Source: Chrysemys picta bellii (taxonomy: Eukaryota > Chordata > Testudines > Emydidae). From it: 64,000 bases of DNA. The translations under genes and the position numbers were made by a program. Of the stretch, positions 32,395 to 45,165 are shown one piece after another; positions within the stretch are counted from its first letter, which is position 1; each line of letters starts with the position of its first letter. The stretch is taken from assembly GCF_011386835.1 (NCBI RefSeq), contig NC_088800.1:58991439-59055438 (forward strand), given 5' to 3'. Below the pieces are notes generated by a model. The model had not been told where the DNA came from. It searched no databases and saw only the letters and a list, made by a program, of their open reading frames with translations.

Positions 32395-32520
32395 GACAAT
32401 ATTGGTTTGTGGTTAAGTCACTGGACTGGGATTCAAGAGAACTATGTTCAGTTCCTGACTATTCCATACAGACTGAGAGCACTTGGGAAAGTCATTAAAA
32501 TCTCTGTCAGTTAGTGGGAA
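32395..32520 (+). mobile_element. MIR/tRNA-SINE-like fragment
   Basis: ggttaagtcactggactggg then agttcctgactattcc is the A/B-box region of a tRNA-derived core-SINE. A GT microsatellite lies at 32565-32588. 32600-34509 is otherwise featureless apart from a small AAAT run at 33906-33923. Confidence 0.45.
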
Positions 32521-34509
32521 TAATACTACTACCTTCTTCCCACGTGTTTGTTTTGTCTGTTTAGATGTGTGTGTGTGTGTGTGTGTGTACAACACCTACC
32601 ACAATGGGTTCCTGATCTCATGCAGGGGCCATTCATATGCTGCTGTAATAACACTTGCAGTGATGAGAGTTTTAGTCCCTCATCTGATTTTTACCAATGT
32701 GCAATTAACTAAAAAAAAAAGGCATTTGAATAACAATTTCATTTTGGTCTGAAAATACTGCAACTTTTAGGGGAATTAAAATAGTTTGACTATTCTGTAG
32801 GCATTTATTTCACGGGTAGATGGGTAACTCTAATGTTTAAAGAAATCTAAATATTTGATGAATCAGTGCACATCTCCCTATCCACAGCTATTTAACTTTC
32901 CTGTAAAGGAAGCACATTTTCTCATTAAAAACAAGTTGAGCAGATCTAAATGCAGTTTCCAGTACTGTGCCACAGCATTTGCCTTTATTTCATTATAAGC
33001 AGAATCTATATTACTTTTAGTTGAAAATAAGACATTTCTTATGCATTTCCCAGCACTTTTTTGTTAGTACTGAATCTTGGCGTCATTGACCCATGTAAGA
33101 CTATAATTGAACCAAACTAATCTACACCTTAGGGCAATGTAATTTTATTGATCCCACCTATACATTATTATTGTTGCTTAATGAGAAACTAATGTAATTT
33201 CTAATAAAGCCACATGGCTCTTGGATAGAAGAACTAAAATTTTATTTCCCTTGTGACAAAATATACTCTGTTCAATTAAATCCTAGGAAGTAAAATTAAT
33301 GCAAATTTAAAACTTTGCAAGGAATCAGTGTCAAGACTACAGCATTTTATTATGTATATAAATTGCTTGGATAATGAGATTGAAGGCAAGATATTGGAGT
33401 AAATGGACAGCCCATAAACTCAAACTATTTAAACACTGAAATCCAGGTAGGCAGTAGAAAGAACTTCATCTTTTTTTGTGCTTCTATACAATAAATTCTA
33501 TTCCAACTAGATGAATATTTATACAAAGTCTGGATGCTAACAACTCTGTGAGACCCACTTAGCAGAGAGTACTTGAATAAACTGACTAGGGCAAAGTCAC
33601 TTGGCTGAAATATTTGTGTATGAAACACTTTGTTGGCTGGTTCTGTAATAGTTTTATTGCTCTGCTTCCTTGCACTGTGCTTTTTTCATGTCCTCCCAAC
33701 ACGGTCATTTTTGTGAGTTCATACTGGAGATCCTGAGTCATTTTCTTGATTCTAGCCAGTCACACACAAGACTTTATTCTCTGACCTCTTCTCTGTTACC
33801 TGCTTCTGCACATGAAGCAATGGTAAACGGTCCTGCTTTTCTAGACTGGTACAAACAGTATCAGCAGTTATAACAGTCAGGCATCCATTAGATTAGGTAA
33901 AAAACAAATAAATAAATAAATAGGCTAGCTTACTAAACCGAAAACTTGCTCTTTGCAAAGAATGTCCTGTGAAGCTGTTTTATTCTTAGGTTGTTAGGAA
34001 AAGGGGAGAGGAAACTTAAGTCATCTGTAAACCTTAACTAGGAAAAACCCTTCATGGCTAGACTCTGATCGTTCATTTCTGATCCTACTGTGTGGTAGAA
34101 GGAGTCCCTGCCCTTCAGCTATCTTGTGTCCTGCCTGTAAGAAATAGGGGAATGTCTCTGAATTCTGAGAGCTGCTTTTATATCTCTTTGCCACATCTTT
34201 GCATCACTATCCCCGGTCAGTCTTGGAAGGAGGCAACAAACCGGGAGGATATTTAAACCTCATATGACTTTTCAGCATCCAGTGAATGGTGGCATCCTCA
34301 TGGCTGCCCCACTGGTACAGCTGAGAGACTTCCCTTGACAGACTCTTCCCCTTTAAAAATGGTGGCTTGGGTGTAGACACATGTTGGCATAACCAGTATT
34401 AGTATTACCAGCATTAGGAAGAGGGCCTGATGTACAGCTATGATTCTGGATTGGTCATTCAACCTTCTAGCTCTGAGTAGTTTTATTTCTATCTGCCCAT
34501 ATTATCATT

Positions 34510-34640
34510 ACCTATTATTTGTATTATCATAGCACCTAGGAGCCCCAGTCATGGGCAAGGACCCCATTATGCTAGGTAATGTACAAACAGAACAAAAAGA
34601 CAGTTATTGCCCCAAAGATCTCATGGTGTCATGAGCACAG
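34510..34640 (-). repeat. Amniote dispersed repeat fragment
   Basis: tcatagcacctaggagccccag and ggtaatgtacaaacagaac match the inverse of the repeat that hosts the hAT copy at 36548. 34641-36519 shows nothing recognised beyond short AT runs. Confidence 0.45.
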
Positions 34641-36524
34641 ACCACAATAACCCTGCATAACTTCTCAAACTTTCTGCTGGTTAATCCGCTTTTTATTGAT
34701 GTATAAGGAAATTGTCTCCTGTGTGCATGACTAGGATTCCTCCTAACTATTGGGGTGAGATGAGCTTAGTCTGTATCATTCACAATTTAAAAGCACATCA
34801 GTACTCCTCATTAGCATTGATGGATCTGAGTTCTAGTTCAGAAAGGTTGTACTTTGCATCACCTGTTCTGCTGTTACCAAGGATGGGGTTTTCCCCATCT
34901 GACTTTGTGCTGGTGGAATATTTTTTCAAATGATGAGGTTAATGCATTATATACAGGCGGCACATTTCAAAGTCACTCAGTTGGGTATCCAAATTCCTTA
35001 GGCAGTTTTGAAAATCTTATTCATGGTGTCCTTTGAACCAGATGATACCCAGATTCGTAATCTAGCTCATTGGTTGGATGCTACCTTCTAGCAATGTATA
35101 GTTCGCTGCATGAAAGCTGGCAAAAAACTGCTCTTGTGGGAAGTGCTATTGACTTGCTGGTTACTGATTTTTTTATTATTATTTATTTATTTGGTAGCTA
35201 TCTTTAATACAATGATGCATTTGACATTACACCCTCCATGAGGAGGACAACTTATAAATCAAAACCAACAAATACAAATGTCAGAGCTGACCTGAACTTC
35301 AAACCAAACTAAACTGTCTTTTTGAAAGCTTAAAATAAAAACTGGTTAGTAGGTCTGAAGGAGAAGCCACACGTGTGCTACTGATCATTTTGGGCCAGCA
35401 CTTGAAGCAGAATGCTCAATATTATGACATGAGTATTTCAAGGTATTTCTACCTCAGTCAAAACAAAGATCTACAGGGAATCTTGGGGGAAAGAGCCTGA
35501 TCTCCTGAGATTTCCAGTACAAAAGTCAGGAATAGTTGAAAAACGTTAATGGAGTTTTGAGCAAAACTTGGGAGCACTTACTTTTAATGTAGTAGTTGCT
35601 ATGTCAACAACATTGCTTTAGTGAGCACCTGAGAAAATTGCAGGACTTGCAGAACTGATAAGAGCATATGTTGCCACACTTTTGTTTTCTAATTTTATTT
35701 TTATTAGTACACTTAATGTGCTCAGTATCGCTTGTGCCCATTTTCCTGCTGACTTCACTATATTTTGAAATGGCATGCTCCTTTCAGGCATAATGACAGG
35801 ACCCCCATTGTGGATCAGTTTAGAGAAAATGTGATGACTCATAAACCGAGTGTAAAGTGCTTTATCACATACTAGTTTAAATTGCTGCCATGCAATGATA
35901 ATTATTCCCTTTATGAAAAGGGTCCCAAGTGCAATTCAAAATGAATTCCTCCCCTGGATAAACACAGGGTAGCACTAATGGGGGGGAAAAAAATAACCGC
36001 AGCAAATTGGAGATCAGGTGGCTTGCTGAGTACCATACTCTTTTTTTGCTCTTGCCTAGATTTTTAAATCTGCAGCAGACCCAGTTAATAGAATAAACAT
36101 TTGAGATCCAAAATAAAGACTGATGAGCCTCTGTAAGAATAGGAGATAAAGATTTCATAGAGACAAGTTGGTAACTTTTGCTCTGTTTATCTGATTCCTT
36201 TTTTTTCTAGATAAACAATCCTATGAAGTCCATCTCCAAATAAGCCACAATATTGCACACTAATACCAATCATTCGGTAAGGAATACCAACCAGAGGTGA
36301 CATGCTCTCCTGCCCCCACATTTGCTGCTTGGCTTGTATTGGGCTTGCTCACATGGATTGAGCATGCTCAGTAATGTCTTCTGAAGACACTGCCCTTACT
36401 CTGCCTCTTCTCCCCCCCCCCCCCCATCCCAATCGGCAGGCACAGGTCATCTCTGATGCCAACACTAATACCATGCATTGGCTTAATGAAATTAGGGCGG
36501 GGACTGTTTCTCCCCCCCCCCCAC

Positions 36525-36815
36525 ATGTGCTTTTACAGCACCTAGCACAGGGGTTCTCAAACTGAGGGTTGTGACCCCTCGGGGGGATGCAAGACGGTTA
36601 CATGGGGGTTGTGAGTTGTCAGGTTTGTGGGGCTGACAACCCTGAGTCCCCATTAAATTAACCACCCCATTTTTAATTTAAAAGGGGGCGAGGGTCACAC
36701 TGAGAGGCTTGCTGTGTGAAAGGGTCACCAATACAAAAAGTTTGAAAACAGCTGATCGTAGCACAATGAGCCTGACTGGGCATCGGGTAGTACAAATAAT
36801 TAATAATACTAACAT
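36525..36815 (+). repeat. Dispersed repeat split by a hAT copy
   Basis: 36532-36548 (ttttacagcacctagcac) and 36757-36815 (cgtagcacaatgagcctga... tagtacaaataattaat) together form one old repeat copy. The insert is 36548/9-36756. A C-run precedes it at 36412-36425 and 36511-36521. Confidence 0.5.
36549..36756. mobile_element. hAT-type non-autonomous element
   Basis: Left end aggggttctcaaactg and right end gtttgaaaacagctg are the CAGTGGTTCTCAAACT type. Flanks cctagcac (36541-36548) and cgtagcac (36757-36764) agree at 7 of 8 positions. Confidence 0.65.
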
Positions 36816-38201
36816 GCATATGTACTTGTATGATCAGGCAGTGGTCCAGAACCATTATTTCTTGAATTACTCCTTATTATCAGAGGCTGGATTTTACACT
36901 TGTTTTTGTAGTGATGTTAGGCAATTAGGACCTGACCTAAAGACTACAGAAACCAGTAGGAGTCATTTGAGATTTGGATCAGCCCCTTTACCAGTATTGG
37001 TAAGCTGCTATCAGCTTCCTCAGGATTTCCTACTGTGCTGAAAATTATATATATTTTTTGCAAGACTAAACACACTTTGGAATACTAATAAAAGTATGTC
37101 TGATAATTAACAATTTTTAAGTCAGTTACCTCTGAGAGACCAAAGCTTTGAATGTAGAGTATATGGCATAAAATTAACTACTGATTGCTGCTCAGCTCAA
37201 ATGTTGGCTGATGAGTTGAGTTCATTGATTATGGTGTCAAAATATGTTATAGAAGAACTGGCTGGCTATCAGAGAACAAGTTACTCATTTTTTGTCAAAG
37301 GAAAGCACTGAGTTTGATTCAGGTGGTATTCATGAGAGTTTATAAATCCTGAAAATATCACAAATGATTATTCAGCTGAAAAGACATACCAGAAGGGTGA
37401 TACTCCTTATTTGTCATTTGTTCTCTTGTTTACAATTGTTCAGTCAGGCAGTAAAAATGCTAACTTGTTATTTAGGTGACCAATCCTATGCCACTAAGAA
37501 TGAGAAGGGGAACTGCTGAAATGAACAGTTTGCAAATAACCGATACAATGAAATTTTCTTTGCATATGCTTTTTGGATAATACTGATGGATAACTTGTAA
37601 AAATTATTGTTACAGCATATTTTATTTTCAATAAATAACTTGACTATGTTTAGAAGTGTGGAGAAATCCATACATACTTTATGTACCTTTCTAGTGTCAT
37701 GGCCATGTTCATTGTCTTCTCTGATTAGTTCTTTTCCCCTGTGATCTTCCTCTGCCACTAGATATGTGAAAATGGGCACACACTGTGGATGACTTATGGC
37801 TAAAGTACAGGATGGGAGTCAGCAAACCTTGGTCTGTTCTTGAGTCTATCATAGGTTTATTTAGACCTTGAACAAAATGCTGTCCTTCCATGTTCCCATC
37901 TGAGAAATAACCCTATTTACCTACATCACAGGGGTATTCTGGATTTAATCCCTTGTTTGTAAAGTGTTCTGGCTATAAAGATGCTTAGTATTCTATTCTG
38001 CTGAGATCTGCTAAATTCAGGATGTACTACTTTACTCTTCCTGTAAGGCTCATTTTGCTCAAGCTGTTGCTGTCTTTACAGTGATGTCATGGATGTTGGC
38101 ACAAGACCATTCAATAACAATGACAATTTTAATGATCCTCCAAGAAATGGCTGATTAAACATTTGCTTTTATAATGGCATAGTTATTGCCCTTCTCTCCT
38201 C

Positions 38202-39060
38202 TAGGATTGCCAAATTTCTCATTGCACAAAACTGAACACCCTTGCCCCGCCCCTGCCCTGTCTCTTCTCCGAGGCCCCATCCCCACCCACTCCATCCCCC
38301 TCCTCCCCCCCGTCGCTTGCTGTCCCCCACCCTCACTCACTTTCACCGGTCTGGGGCAGGGGGTTGGGGTGTAGGCTTTAGCTGGGGATCCAGGCTCTGG
38401 GTGGGGCCAGAAATGAGGGGTTCAGGGTGCGTGAGGGGGCTCAGGGCTGGGGTTGGGGTGTATTCCAGGAGGGAGTTTGTATGCATGAGGGGGCTCAGGT
38501 TGGGGCAGGAGGCTGGGATGTGGGCTCTGGGAGGGAGTTAGGGTGTGGGAGGAGGTTCTGACATGGAGCCGCGGGTTAGGATATGGGAGAGGATTCAGGC
38601 TACGGGCTCCAGTTGGCGCTTACCTCAGGTGCTTCCGGTTGGCAGAAGAGCGGGGCTAAGGCAGGCTCCCTACATAGCCTTGCTCCACGTGACTCCTGGA
38701 AGTGACCGGCATGTTTGGCTCCTAGGCGGAAGGGCAGCCAGGTGGCTCTGTGCACTGCCTTGCCCACAGGCACTGTCCTCCCAGCTCCCATTGGCCAGGG
38801 TTCCTGGCTAATGGGAGCTGCAGAGCTGGCCCTTGGGGCAGAGGTGGCGTGCAGAGACCCCCTGGCTGCCCCTATGCCTGGGAGCTGGACATGGCAGTCG
38901 CTTCTAGAGTTGCATGGAGCCAGCGCAGGCAGGGAGCCTGCCAGCCCCGCTGCACTGATGTACAAACTTTTAATGGTCTGGTCAGAGGTGCTGATCAGAG
39001 TCTCCAGGGTCCCTTTTCAACCGTGCATTGTGGTTGAAAACCAGATGCTTGGCAACCCTA
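38202..39060 (+). mobile_element. hAT-type non-autonomous transposon, GC/GGGGT-rich family, copy 1
   Basis: Ends taggattgccaaa and, inverted, tagggttgccaag match. Flanks ctctcctc and ttctcctc (39063-39070) suggest a decayed 8-bp duplication. The first half is cccaccctcactcactttca then a ggctctggg/gggttggggt array. Same family as 53474-54592, which lies in the opposite orientation. Open frames here are array translations. Confidence 0.75.
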
Positions 39061-39234
39061 CTTTCTCCTCAGGACCAAAAGCTTTACTGGTAACAATATG
39101 TCTGGTTTGTTAGAGTAACTACATTCACTTCTAAGCTCAGTATTCTCTTTGGGACTGGACTCTTCAGCTCTGCCTCTTGAATAAGATAATATCATGGATC
39201 CGAGAGATGAGAAAAAAGAGATGGTCTTGTTAAG

Positions 39235-39350
39235 ACTCTGGATGGCGATTTAGGGTATCCTGCATCAGTTCCTGGCTCTGCCACAGATCTCCTATGTGAT
39301 CTTGGGCAAGTCAGTTATAAATATCTCTTTATATAATGGAAAAAAAAACC
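39235..39350 (+). mobile_element. MIR/tRNA-SINE-like fragment
   Basis: agttcctggctctgccacag then gtgatcttgggcaagtcag is the conserved core of tRNA-derived SINEs. 39351-40416 shows nothing recognised. Confidence 0.5.
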
Positions 39351-40416
39351 TGAGGCATTCAGGAATTGTAATGAGATTGAGCTCAAGAAAATAAAGACTG
39401 GGTTATATTAGGTGCTATTTACCAGTGAATTCTGGTTTCCCAAAAGCAACGATGTGTCTGTGAGACCTATACATCACTTGGGTGATGACTTGTCAGCCAA
39501 TGGCAGAAGAGACTTGATCCTAGCACATCAGCTTCCTTCGGCCCCTTGAATTACGAGCTAGCTGACAATCCTTCTCCCCCCTCACCTCCAGTCTTCACAT
39601 GACTGTCAGTTGATACGTTGACTGGCCTGACTGTGCTAACAGATGTGATTGGTTTTGTCTCACTAAATGATCAGTATATGTGAGAATTTTCCCCCAGTTA
39701 GGTGAGTAATTAGAGTAGGGATGACAAATGATTGAATGCTGTGGAAAGGACAATAAAAAAAATTTCCAAAGTAGATGTAAATTGGGATGGCAATTCACTG
39801 GGATGATTTCAGTCCTTCCTAGTAAACGGGTTGAGAAGGAGGAGAGTAGTGAGAAGACGCAGTAAAATAACTGGAGGGTAATGTAATTTACTTGTGCAGT
39901 GATTACTGCTGATAAGGATGCTGTGAGGGACTGATGCCAAGCTCCCCATGCAGACTGGTGGCAGTTTGCTGTCTCTCCCCACCACCCCTCTGTCCTTGTA
40001 AGCTCACTGCATCACAGCTCCTTATCCCTCTGCTTTTGTTGACATTCCTTTCAGTTGTCAATGTCTCTAATAACTGCATCTGAATGGAGCTTGCCAGCAA
40101 CATTTCTCTTACCACTCAGAGTAATCAGCAGTTTCCCCTGGGGCTGAAAACCCTCTGACACTTGCTTTGTTCTTCAGCTATGGTTTCTAGCTTCCCATCT
40201 CAGTTTCCAGTCTATTAATTCCTCAACAATCTTATTCCTCACCAGAGGCTCTTTGTTTTGTATGTATTTGCCAGAGGCTCCGTGTACAGTAGTCCATGGA
40301 GCAGTCAGTAGCCTAACTGCCCAGCCCTGTTGCTATGTTTACTTGTTCATACTACTAGCTTCCTGTCTTCTCTTGTATTCATCATAGACAGTACAAATGA
40401 GTTAAGATTTAATGCA

Positions 40417-40559
40417 TATGTTCTCAACCTGAGGACCACAAATATGTTTTGGGGGTTGCAACCATCCTCTTTCCCTTTGTAGTTAGATAGGAGGCGAACC
40501 CTGAAACACTTTGCAGTTGTAACTTTGGGTCATGGTGTGGAAAAAATTAAGAACCACTG
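40417..40559. mobile_element. hAT-type fragment, ~143 bp
   Basis: tgttctcaacctgaggac on the left and, inverted, cagtggttcttaa on the right. Target duplication not convincing. A 13-base C run is at 40654-40666. Confidence 0.5.
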
Positions 40560-41267
40560 ATACGATATAGTTACATTATAATAGCAAGAAGCAAAACCCC
40601 ACACAAGCACTCAAGGCAATAGCCACTCACAACATCATTGTTAGCATACCATTTCCCCCCCCCCCCTTCCCTAATAACCAAAGGAGAGGTCACATTTCAA
40701 AAATAGGACATAAATAACCTAGACACATTCAGCATTTACTAAACGCAAATTACATACCTTCAACCTTAATTACAGAAGATAAGCATTTGGTATTTGTGTT
40801 TGTCTTGAGGACCTTGAAAGGGGCACAACTAAAATAAAGCGTGAAAAGGTCTCCTTTTTAGGGCAAAATTTAATCACAGCAGTAGATACAAACCACTAGT
40901 CATTTCACAATCCAAGCTGATGTGATTTTTTTTTCCATCTTTTTAATATGTTTCATCCTGTTTGTTAAATAACAGCCCCATGAAAGCATGGAAGAAAAGA
41001 CTTTTAAATCTCGCTCATTGCATTGAATTGCGGTCATGGGTCTCTTATTGTAGGGTAATTCACAAGCATGCTGGGCTATGCATGCTGCTTTTTTGTTGCT
41101 GTAGATTTGGCATTTATTTTATTTTTAGTGACAGGCTCAGGAAATCGGTGTTTTGGTTTGGACAATACCTCAAATGTCATGCTTTGCCTTTTCACTTCCT
41201 ACAGGAAAGGCATGCCTGGATTGAGTTACGGATTAAGTCTGGGATTTTCCCAGGAGACTAAGGTCAG

Positions 41268-41542
41268 GTCTACACTACAGACCTAAATCGGTTTAACTAT
41301 GTCACTTGGGGGTGTAAAAAAATCCACCCCCCTGAGTGACATAGTTAAGCTGACCTAAACCCCCGTATAGACAGCATTATGCTGATGGGAGAGTTTCTCC
41401 TGGTGGCATAGCTACTGCCTCTTGGGGAGGAGGATTAACTACACTGATGGGAGAAGCTCTCCTGTTGGCATAGTAGTGTCTTCACTAAAGCGCTACAGTG
41501 GTGCAGCTGTGCCACTGTACTGCTGTTTATGAAGACAAGCCC
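41268..41542. mobile_element. MITE, ~275 bp
   Basis: The left end gtcaggtctacactacaga resembles the inverted right end ggcttgtcttcataaacag. An internal hairpin is formed by taactatgtcactt/gagtgacatagtta (41296-41347). A second repeated pair ctgatgggagagtttctcct/tgatgggagaagctctcct lies inside. Confidence 0.55.
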
Positions 41543-41753
41543 CATGGGTTTTAGAGGCCCAACCCCATTCACTAAGTCCTTTGACTCCTTGGAAAATCAC
41601 AACGTAGGGGACAACAAGAATATAAATTATTTTACACTCAGTTTCCCATTCTTGCTTTGTTTTTAACATGTATTTTCCCCCTTGCTTTGCTTTGAATACT
41701 CTCCGAGTAATAAAATAAAATAAGCACATCCTATTCCCTACATTACAAACTGA

Positions 41754-41862
41754 AGCTCCAATCTTGCAGGAGTATCTATATGGGCCAACTTTGGTTGACT
41801 TTGATGGATCTCCGTGGGTTCAGGGGCCTAGCCATGTACATGACCTTGCAAGATCAAGGCTA
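41754..41862. repeat. Short palindromic repeat
   Basis: ctccaatcttgcaggag is mirrored by ccttgcaagatcaagg. 41863-43674 holds a GT microsatellite (42376-42404) and no recognisable gene. Confidence 0.4.
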
Positions 41863-42373
41863 TATATATACTGCAGCCTTGCATAATTCTACTTGCCCGC
41901 ATGTTTTTGTTTTTGGGTTGTTTGCAAGCAAGTAAAATAGCACTAGTTTTATTTTGTTATCAGTAATTACCTGATAGGGCAGGTTTTGTGCCTGGACTAG
42001 CAAATTCTTGTGTCAGTTTTGCGAGGCTGAATGCTGTACAGGAGAAGCAACCAGCTCCCATCATTGCCTACGTTCATTTAGGAGAGCAGGCAGTAAAATA
42101 ATCTGGCATTAGCCAAGGTAATGTAGGAGCGTGCAGTGAGTAAACCAGGCCCCAGCATTTAGAGGACATGAAGGAGCTTGAAGTTAGGTAGTACTGGGGC
42201 TGGCTAAGTGAATGTAGGACCACCCTATTAGCCAGCCCTTAGCAACCATGCATCCCTATGTGATATCCTCCCGCCAACATTTCTATCCAATACCTGCAGC
42301 CTGCCATCATCCTTTCTCCCTGTCACCCAGCCCAGCGCTTCACATCCCTAATATCACAGTTACCTGCAGTCAC

Positions 42374-42375
<2 letters not shown>

Positions 42376-42404
<29 letters not shown>
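42376..42404. repeat. (GT)n microsatellite
   Basis: About 14 uninterrupted GT units. Confidence 0.95.
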
Positions 42405-42406
<2 letters not shown>

Positions 42407-43674
42407 GACAGTACAGTGCCAGGATTTCAAAACCCACTGTGGTGAACTGCCAAGCTGGCCAGTGTTCCAGAACCATGTGACAGCAGAATGGAGTTCCTCT
42501 TAACTGTAGCAGCTTAGCAGCGCCCTTCCTCCCATAGCCCAGCTATTTTTCTCTTTCAGAAGCAGCAGCTGACTCCCAGGATCTTTGCCTGCAACTGCCT
42601 CTCAACTGTTTGGAGCAGAGGGTGGAACTGGAGGCTGCTGTAGAGGGAGGGGAAAGCTGGTAGGGAGCAATAGGAAGAGCACTGCTGAGCTGTTGCTGGG
42701 ATAGTTGTCTGTATGAGTGACAGGGATCACAGACAATGGACATTAGGAGCTGTCGAGCTGAAGCAGCCACTGGGGAAGAGACGCAGGGAAAACAGATATG
42801 AGGTGGGAAAGAAAACAAAGAATGCGGCAGATTTGCAGGGAGAATGGGGGAAAAGTAGCCATGGCATGGCACTACTGGACCATGGGCCCCCTTCCCTTGT
42901 TCCTCTCTGAGTGAGAACAGAGTCAGAATCCCCCATTTGAACCTAGAGCCGATTTTTGCCATCACAAGCCTGGGAACTGGAGCCACGCAAGCTCAGTAAT
43001 CATTGGTACTGTTGGTGCAGCACGATCAGCTGCATGAACATATGCAAGCACTGGCTGATAAAGCTGAGACCTCAGCTTGCTGAACTTGGGTGAAAAGGTT
43101 GGGAACCATTCAGGTAGCCAACAGGGGAGTTGAGCAGAGCTGATTTGTAAGTACTATTTAAGGTTTACATTGGAGTTCTCTGGAAAGGAGAGAGAGCCCG
43201 TGCACATTGGTATGTTTGCCAGGTTTCATGAAGACCATTTAAAATCTTAATCTGAAAACAAATTTTGCAAGAGAATAAATTTTTCAGGAGCATTTTTCTC
43301 CTATGTGTAATAAAGTCCTTTTGGATATGTTCATGTGGAGAATTTACACCTGCTATGTGTATAAATTTCAGTAACGCTGTGCTAAAATAATCCTCTGACC
43401 TTTTCAAATGAATAAATCTGCTGTGCATCAATGTATTTCTGTACTGTGTGGTTCAAAGTATTCACTGAATGAGCACCTCTCACAGATTAGCCATGATAAA
43501 GGGACAAATTTACTGTCTACTGGGGCTATGTATTAAATCTGCTTGACCGGCTAACCTGCTTCATATGGTCATGGAAAATAATGTATTAATTGAGCTATCA
43601 TTACATTGCATGTTGATGCATATTTAGGCACCCACATAAAGCTGCTATAGCATCTACATGAATGGCTGAGACAT

Positions 43675-43770
43675 AAGGTGGAGATATGGGTTATGTTCCC
43701 ACCTCTGCCCTGACTTGCTCTGTGACCTTTGACATTTCACTGGACCAGTCTGTGCCTGAGTTTCTGCATC
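43675..43770 (+). mobile_element. MIR/tRNA-SINE-like fragment
   Basis: cacctctgccctgacttgctctgtgacctt and gcctgagtttctgcatctat are the SINE core and tail. It abuts the MITE at 43771. Confidence 0.5.
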
Positions 43771-44060
43771 TATGGGCAGGTCTTCACTACAGGGGGCGGG
43801 TTGATTTAAGATACGCAAATTCAGCTACGCAAATAACGTAGCTGAATTCGACATATCGGAGCCGATTTACCCCGCTGTGAGGACGGCGGCAAAATCTACC
43901 TCCGCGGCTCCCCATCGACGGCGCTTACTCCTACCTCCACTGGTGGAGTAAGAGCGTCGATTCAGGGATCGATTGTCACGTCCCGACGGGACGCGATAAT
44001 TCGATCCCCGAGAGATCGATTTCTACCCGCCGATTCAGGCGGGTAGTGTAGACCTAGCCT
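43771..44060. mobile_element. CpG-rich MITE, ~290 bp
   Basis: Left gggcaggtcttcactac and inverted right ggctaggtctacactac match. The interior carries several nested inverted pairs (agctacgcaaataacgtagct; gtcccgacgggac) and many CpG sites, which suggests a young or recently active copy. No transposase. Confidence 0.65.
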
Positions 44061-44097
44061 CAGAAAAGGAGATGGTGATGAGTTAGGGCAGGAAGCT

Positions 44098-44260
44098 ATG
44101 CAGTGTAGCGGTAGCCATATCAGTCCCAAGATATTAGAGAGACAAGGTGGGTCAGGTAATATTTTCTATTGGATCAATTTCTGTTGATGAGAGACAAGCT
44201 TTTGAGCTCACAGAGCTCTTCTTCAGGTCTCAGAAGGCTACTCCCAGTGTCCCAGCAAAA
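44098..44260 (-). mobile_element. PLE-like tail of a second family with hammerhead-like core
   Basis: Plus text ccaagatattagagagacaa and tctattggatcaatttctgttg is a widespread reptile repeat that I take for another PLE tail. On the minus strand CTGAAGA, then a GAGCTC/GAGCTC stem, then AAAA (GAAA decayed) and GCTTGTCTC (44191-44226) have the same arrangement as the other hammerhead-like motifs. Confidence 0.5.
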
Positions 44261-44633
44261 TGCAAAGTGGAACAGAGCTTTTAACATAAATTTATAGGCA
44301 CTAACCCACTCTGTTTCAGTCCTATGACTGAAGAGATGTTAATAGATCACTCTACCTTGAATGGTCCCTTACAATATGTGTTAACTATTTATGCCTCTAC
44401 CTCACCCACCTTATCTCTCCAGTACAGGAAGCTGTCAGATACAAATCCCAGGTACTTTTGGGCATAAAATTTCAAAATTTAATGTTAAATAGCATCTTCA
44501 TCCACAAAAAAAACCTCACCCCATACATGAACTCTACCCTGTTCATGTCCCTCGCAAACACCTTCACACACAGTCTGTCGCAACCCTGATTTAGCAGGAC
44601 CACCTCAACATCTGAAAGAGGAGTAGTCAAGAC

Positions 44634-44918
44634 CAGTGGATCTCAGCCAAGGGGTGTGGGGGCCCCCTGGCGGTCTGTGAGCAGGCATCAGGTGGTCCTC
44701 CAAGCAGGGCATTAGACTTGCTGGGGCCATGAGCCCCGCTACCCGGGACTGAAGCCAAACCTGAGCAACTTAGCTTCATGGGGCCCCAGGCATTTGCCCT
44801 ACTTGCTACTCCCTAACACTGACTCTGGCAGAAAAACAGTTGTTGTGACACAGGTGGCCCATGGAGTTTTTATAGCATGCTGGTGGGGCCTCAGAAAGAA
44901 AAAGGTTGAGAACCCCTC
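44634..44918. mobile_element. hAT-like element
   Basis: cagtggatctcagcc and, inverted, gaggggttctcaacc are typical ends. No intact duplication. Confidence 0.55.
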
Positions 44919-44926
44919 CTCTACCC

Positions 44927-45039
44927 CAGTGTTTCTCAATAACTGCTCTATGGACTGGCACCGGTCCCTCAGATCTCCCTGATGCAGTTTAGGAAGACAG
45001 CAAGCTGGTCTCTCATATCAAAAAGGTTGAAGAACACTG
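44927..45039. mobile_element. Short hAT-like element, ~113 bp
   Basis: cagtgtttctcaataac and, inverted, cagtgttcttcaacc. It abuts the preceding hAT copy. Confidence 0.55.
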
Positions 45040-45054
45040 GTAGCCCAGAGAGGA

Positions 45055-45165
45055 AGGGTGATCCAGTAGATATGGCACGAGCCTGGGATTTAGTAGACCC
45101 AGGTTCAAGTCCCTATTCTGCCATAAATGTTGTATGTCCTTGGACAAATTGCTTAGCTAGGGGTC
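45055..45165 (+). mobile_element. tRNA-SINE/MIR-like fragment
   Basis: The tRNA-like head atggcacgagcctgggattt and the B box ggttcaagtccctattctg are recognisable, then gccttggacaaattgctta. 45166-47330 shows no gene; a GT/AC inverted microsatellite pair lies at 45941-45992. Confidence 0.55.

Noticed and set aside
45055..45165. Possible tRNA gene
   Set aside because: Only tRNA-like A and B boxes with a SINE tail; no complete cloverleaf or anticodon stem.
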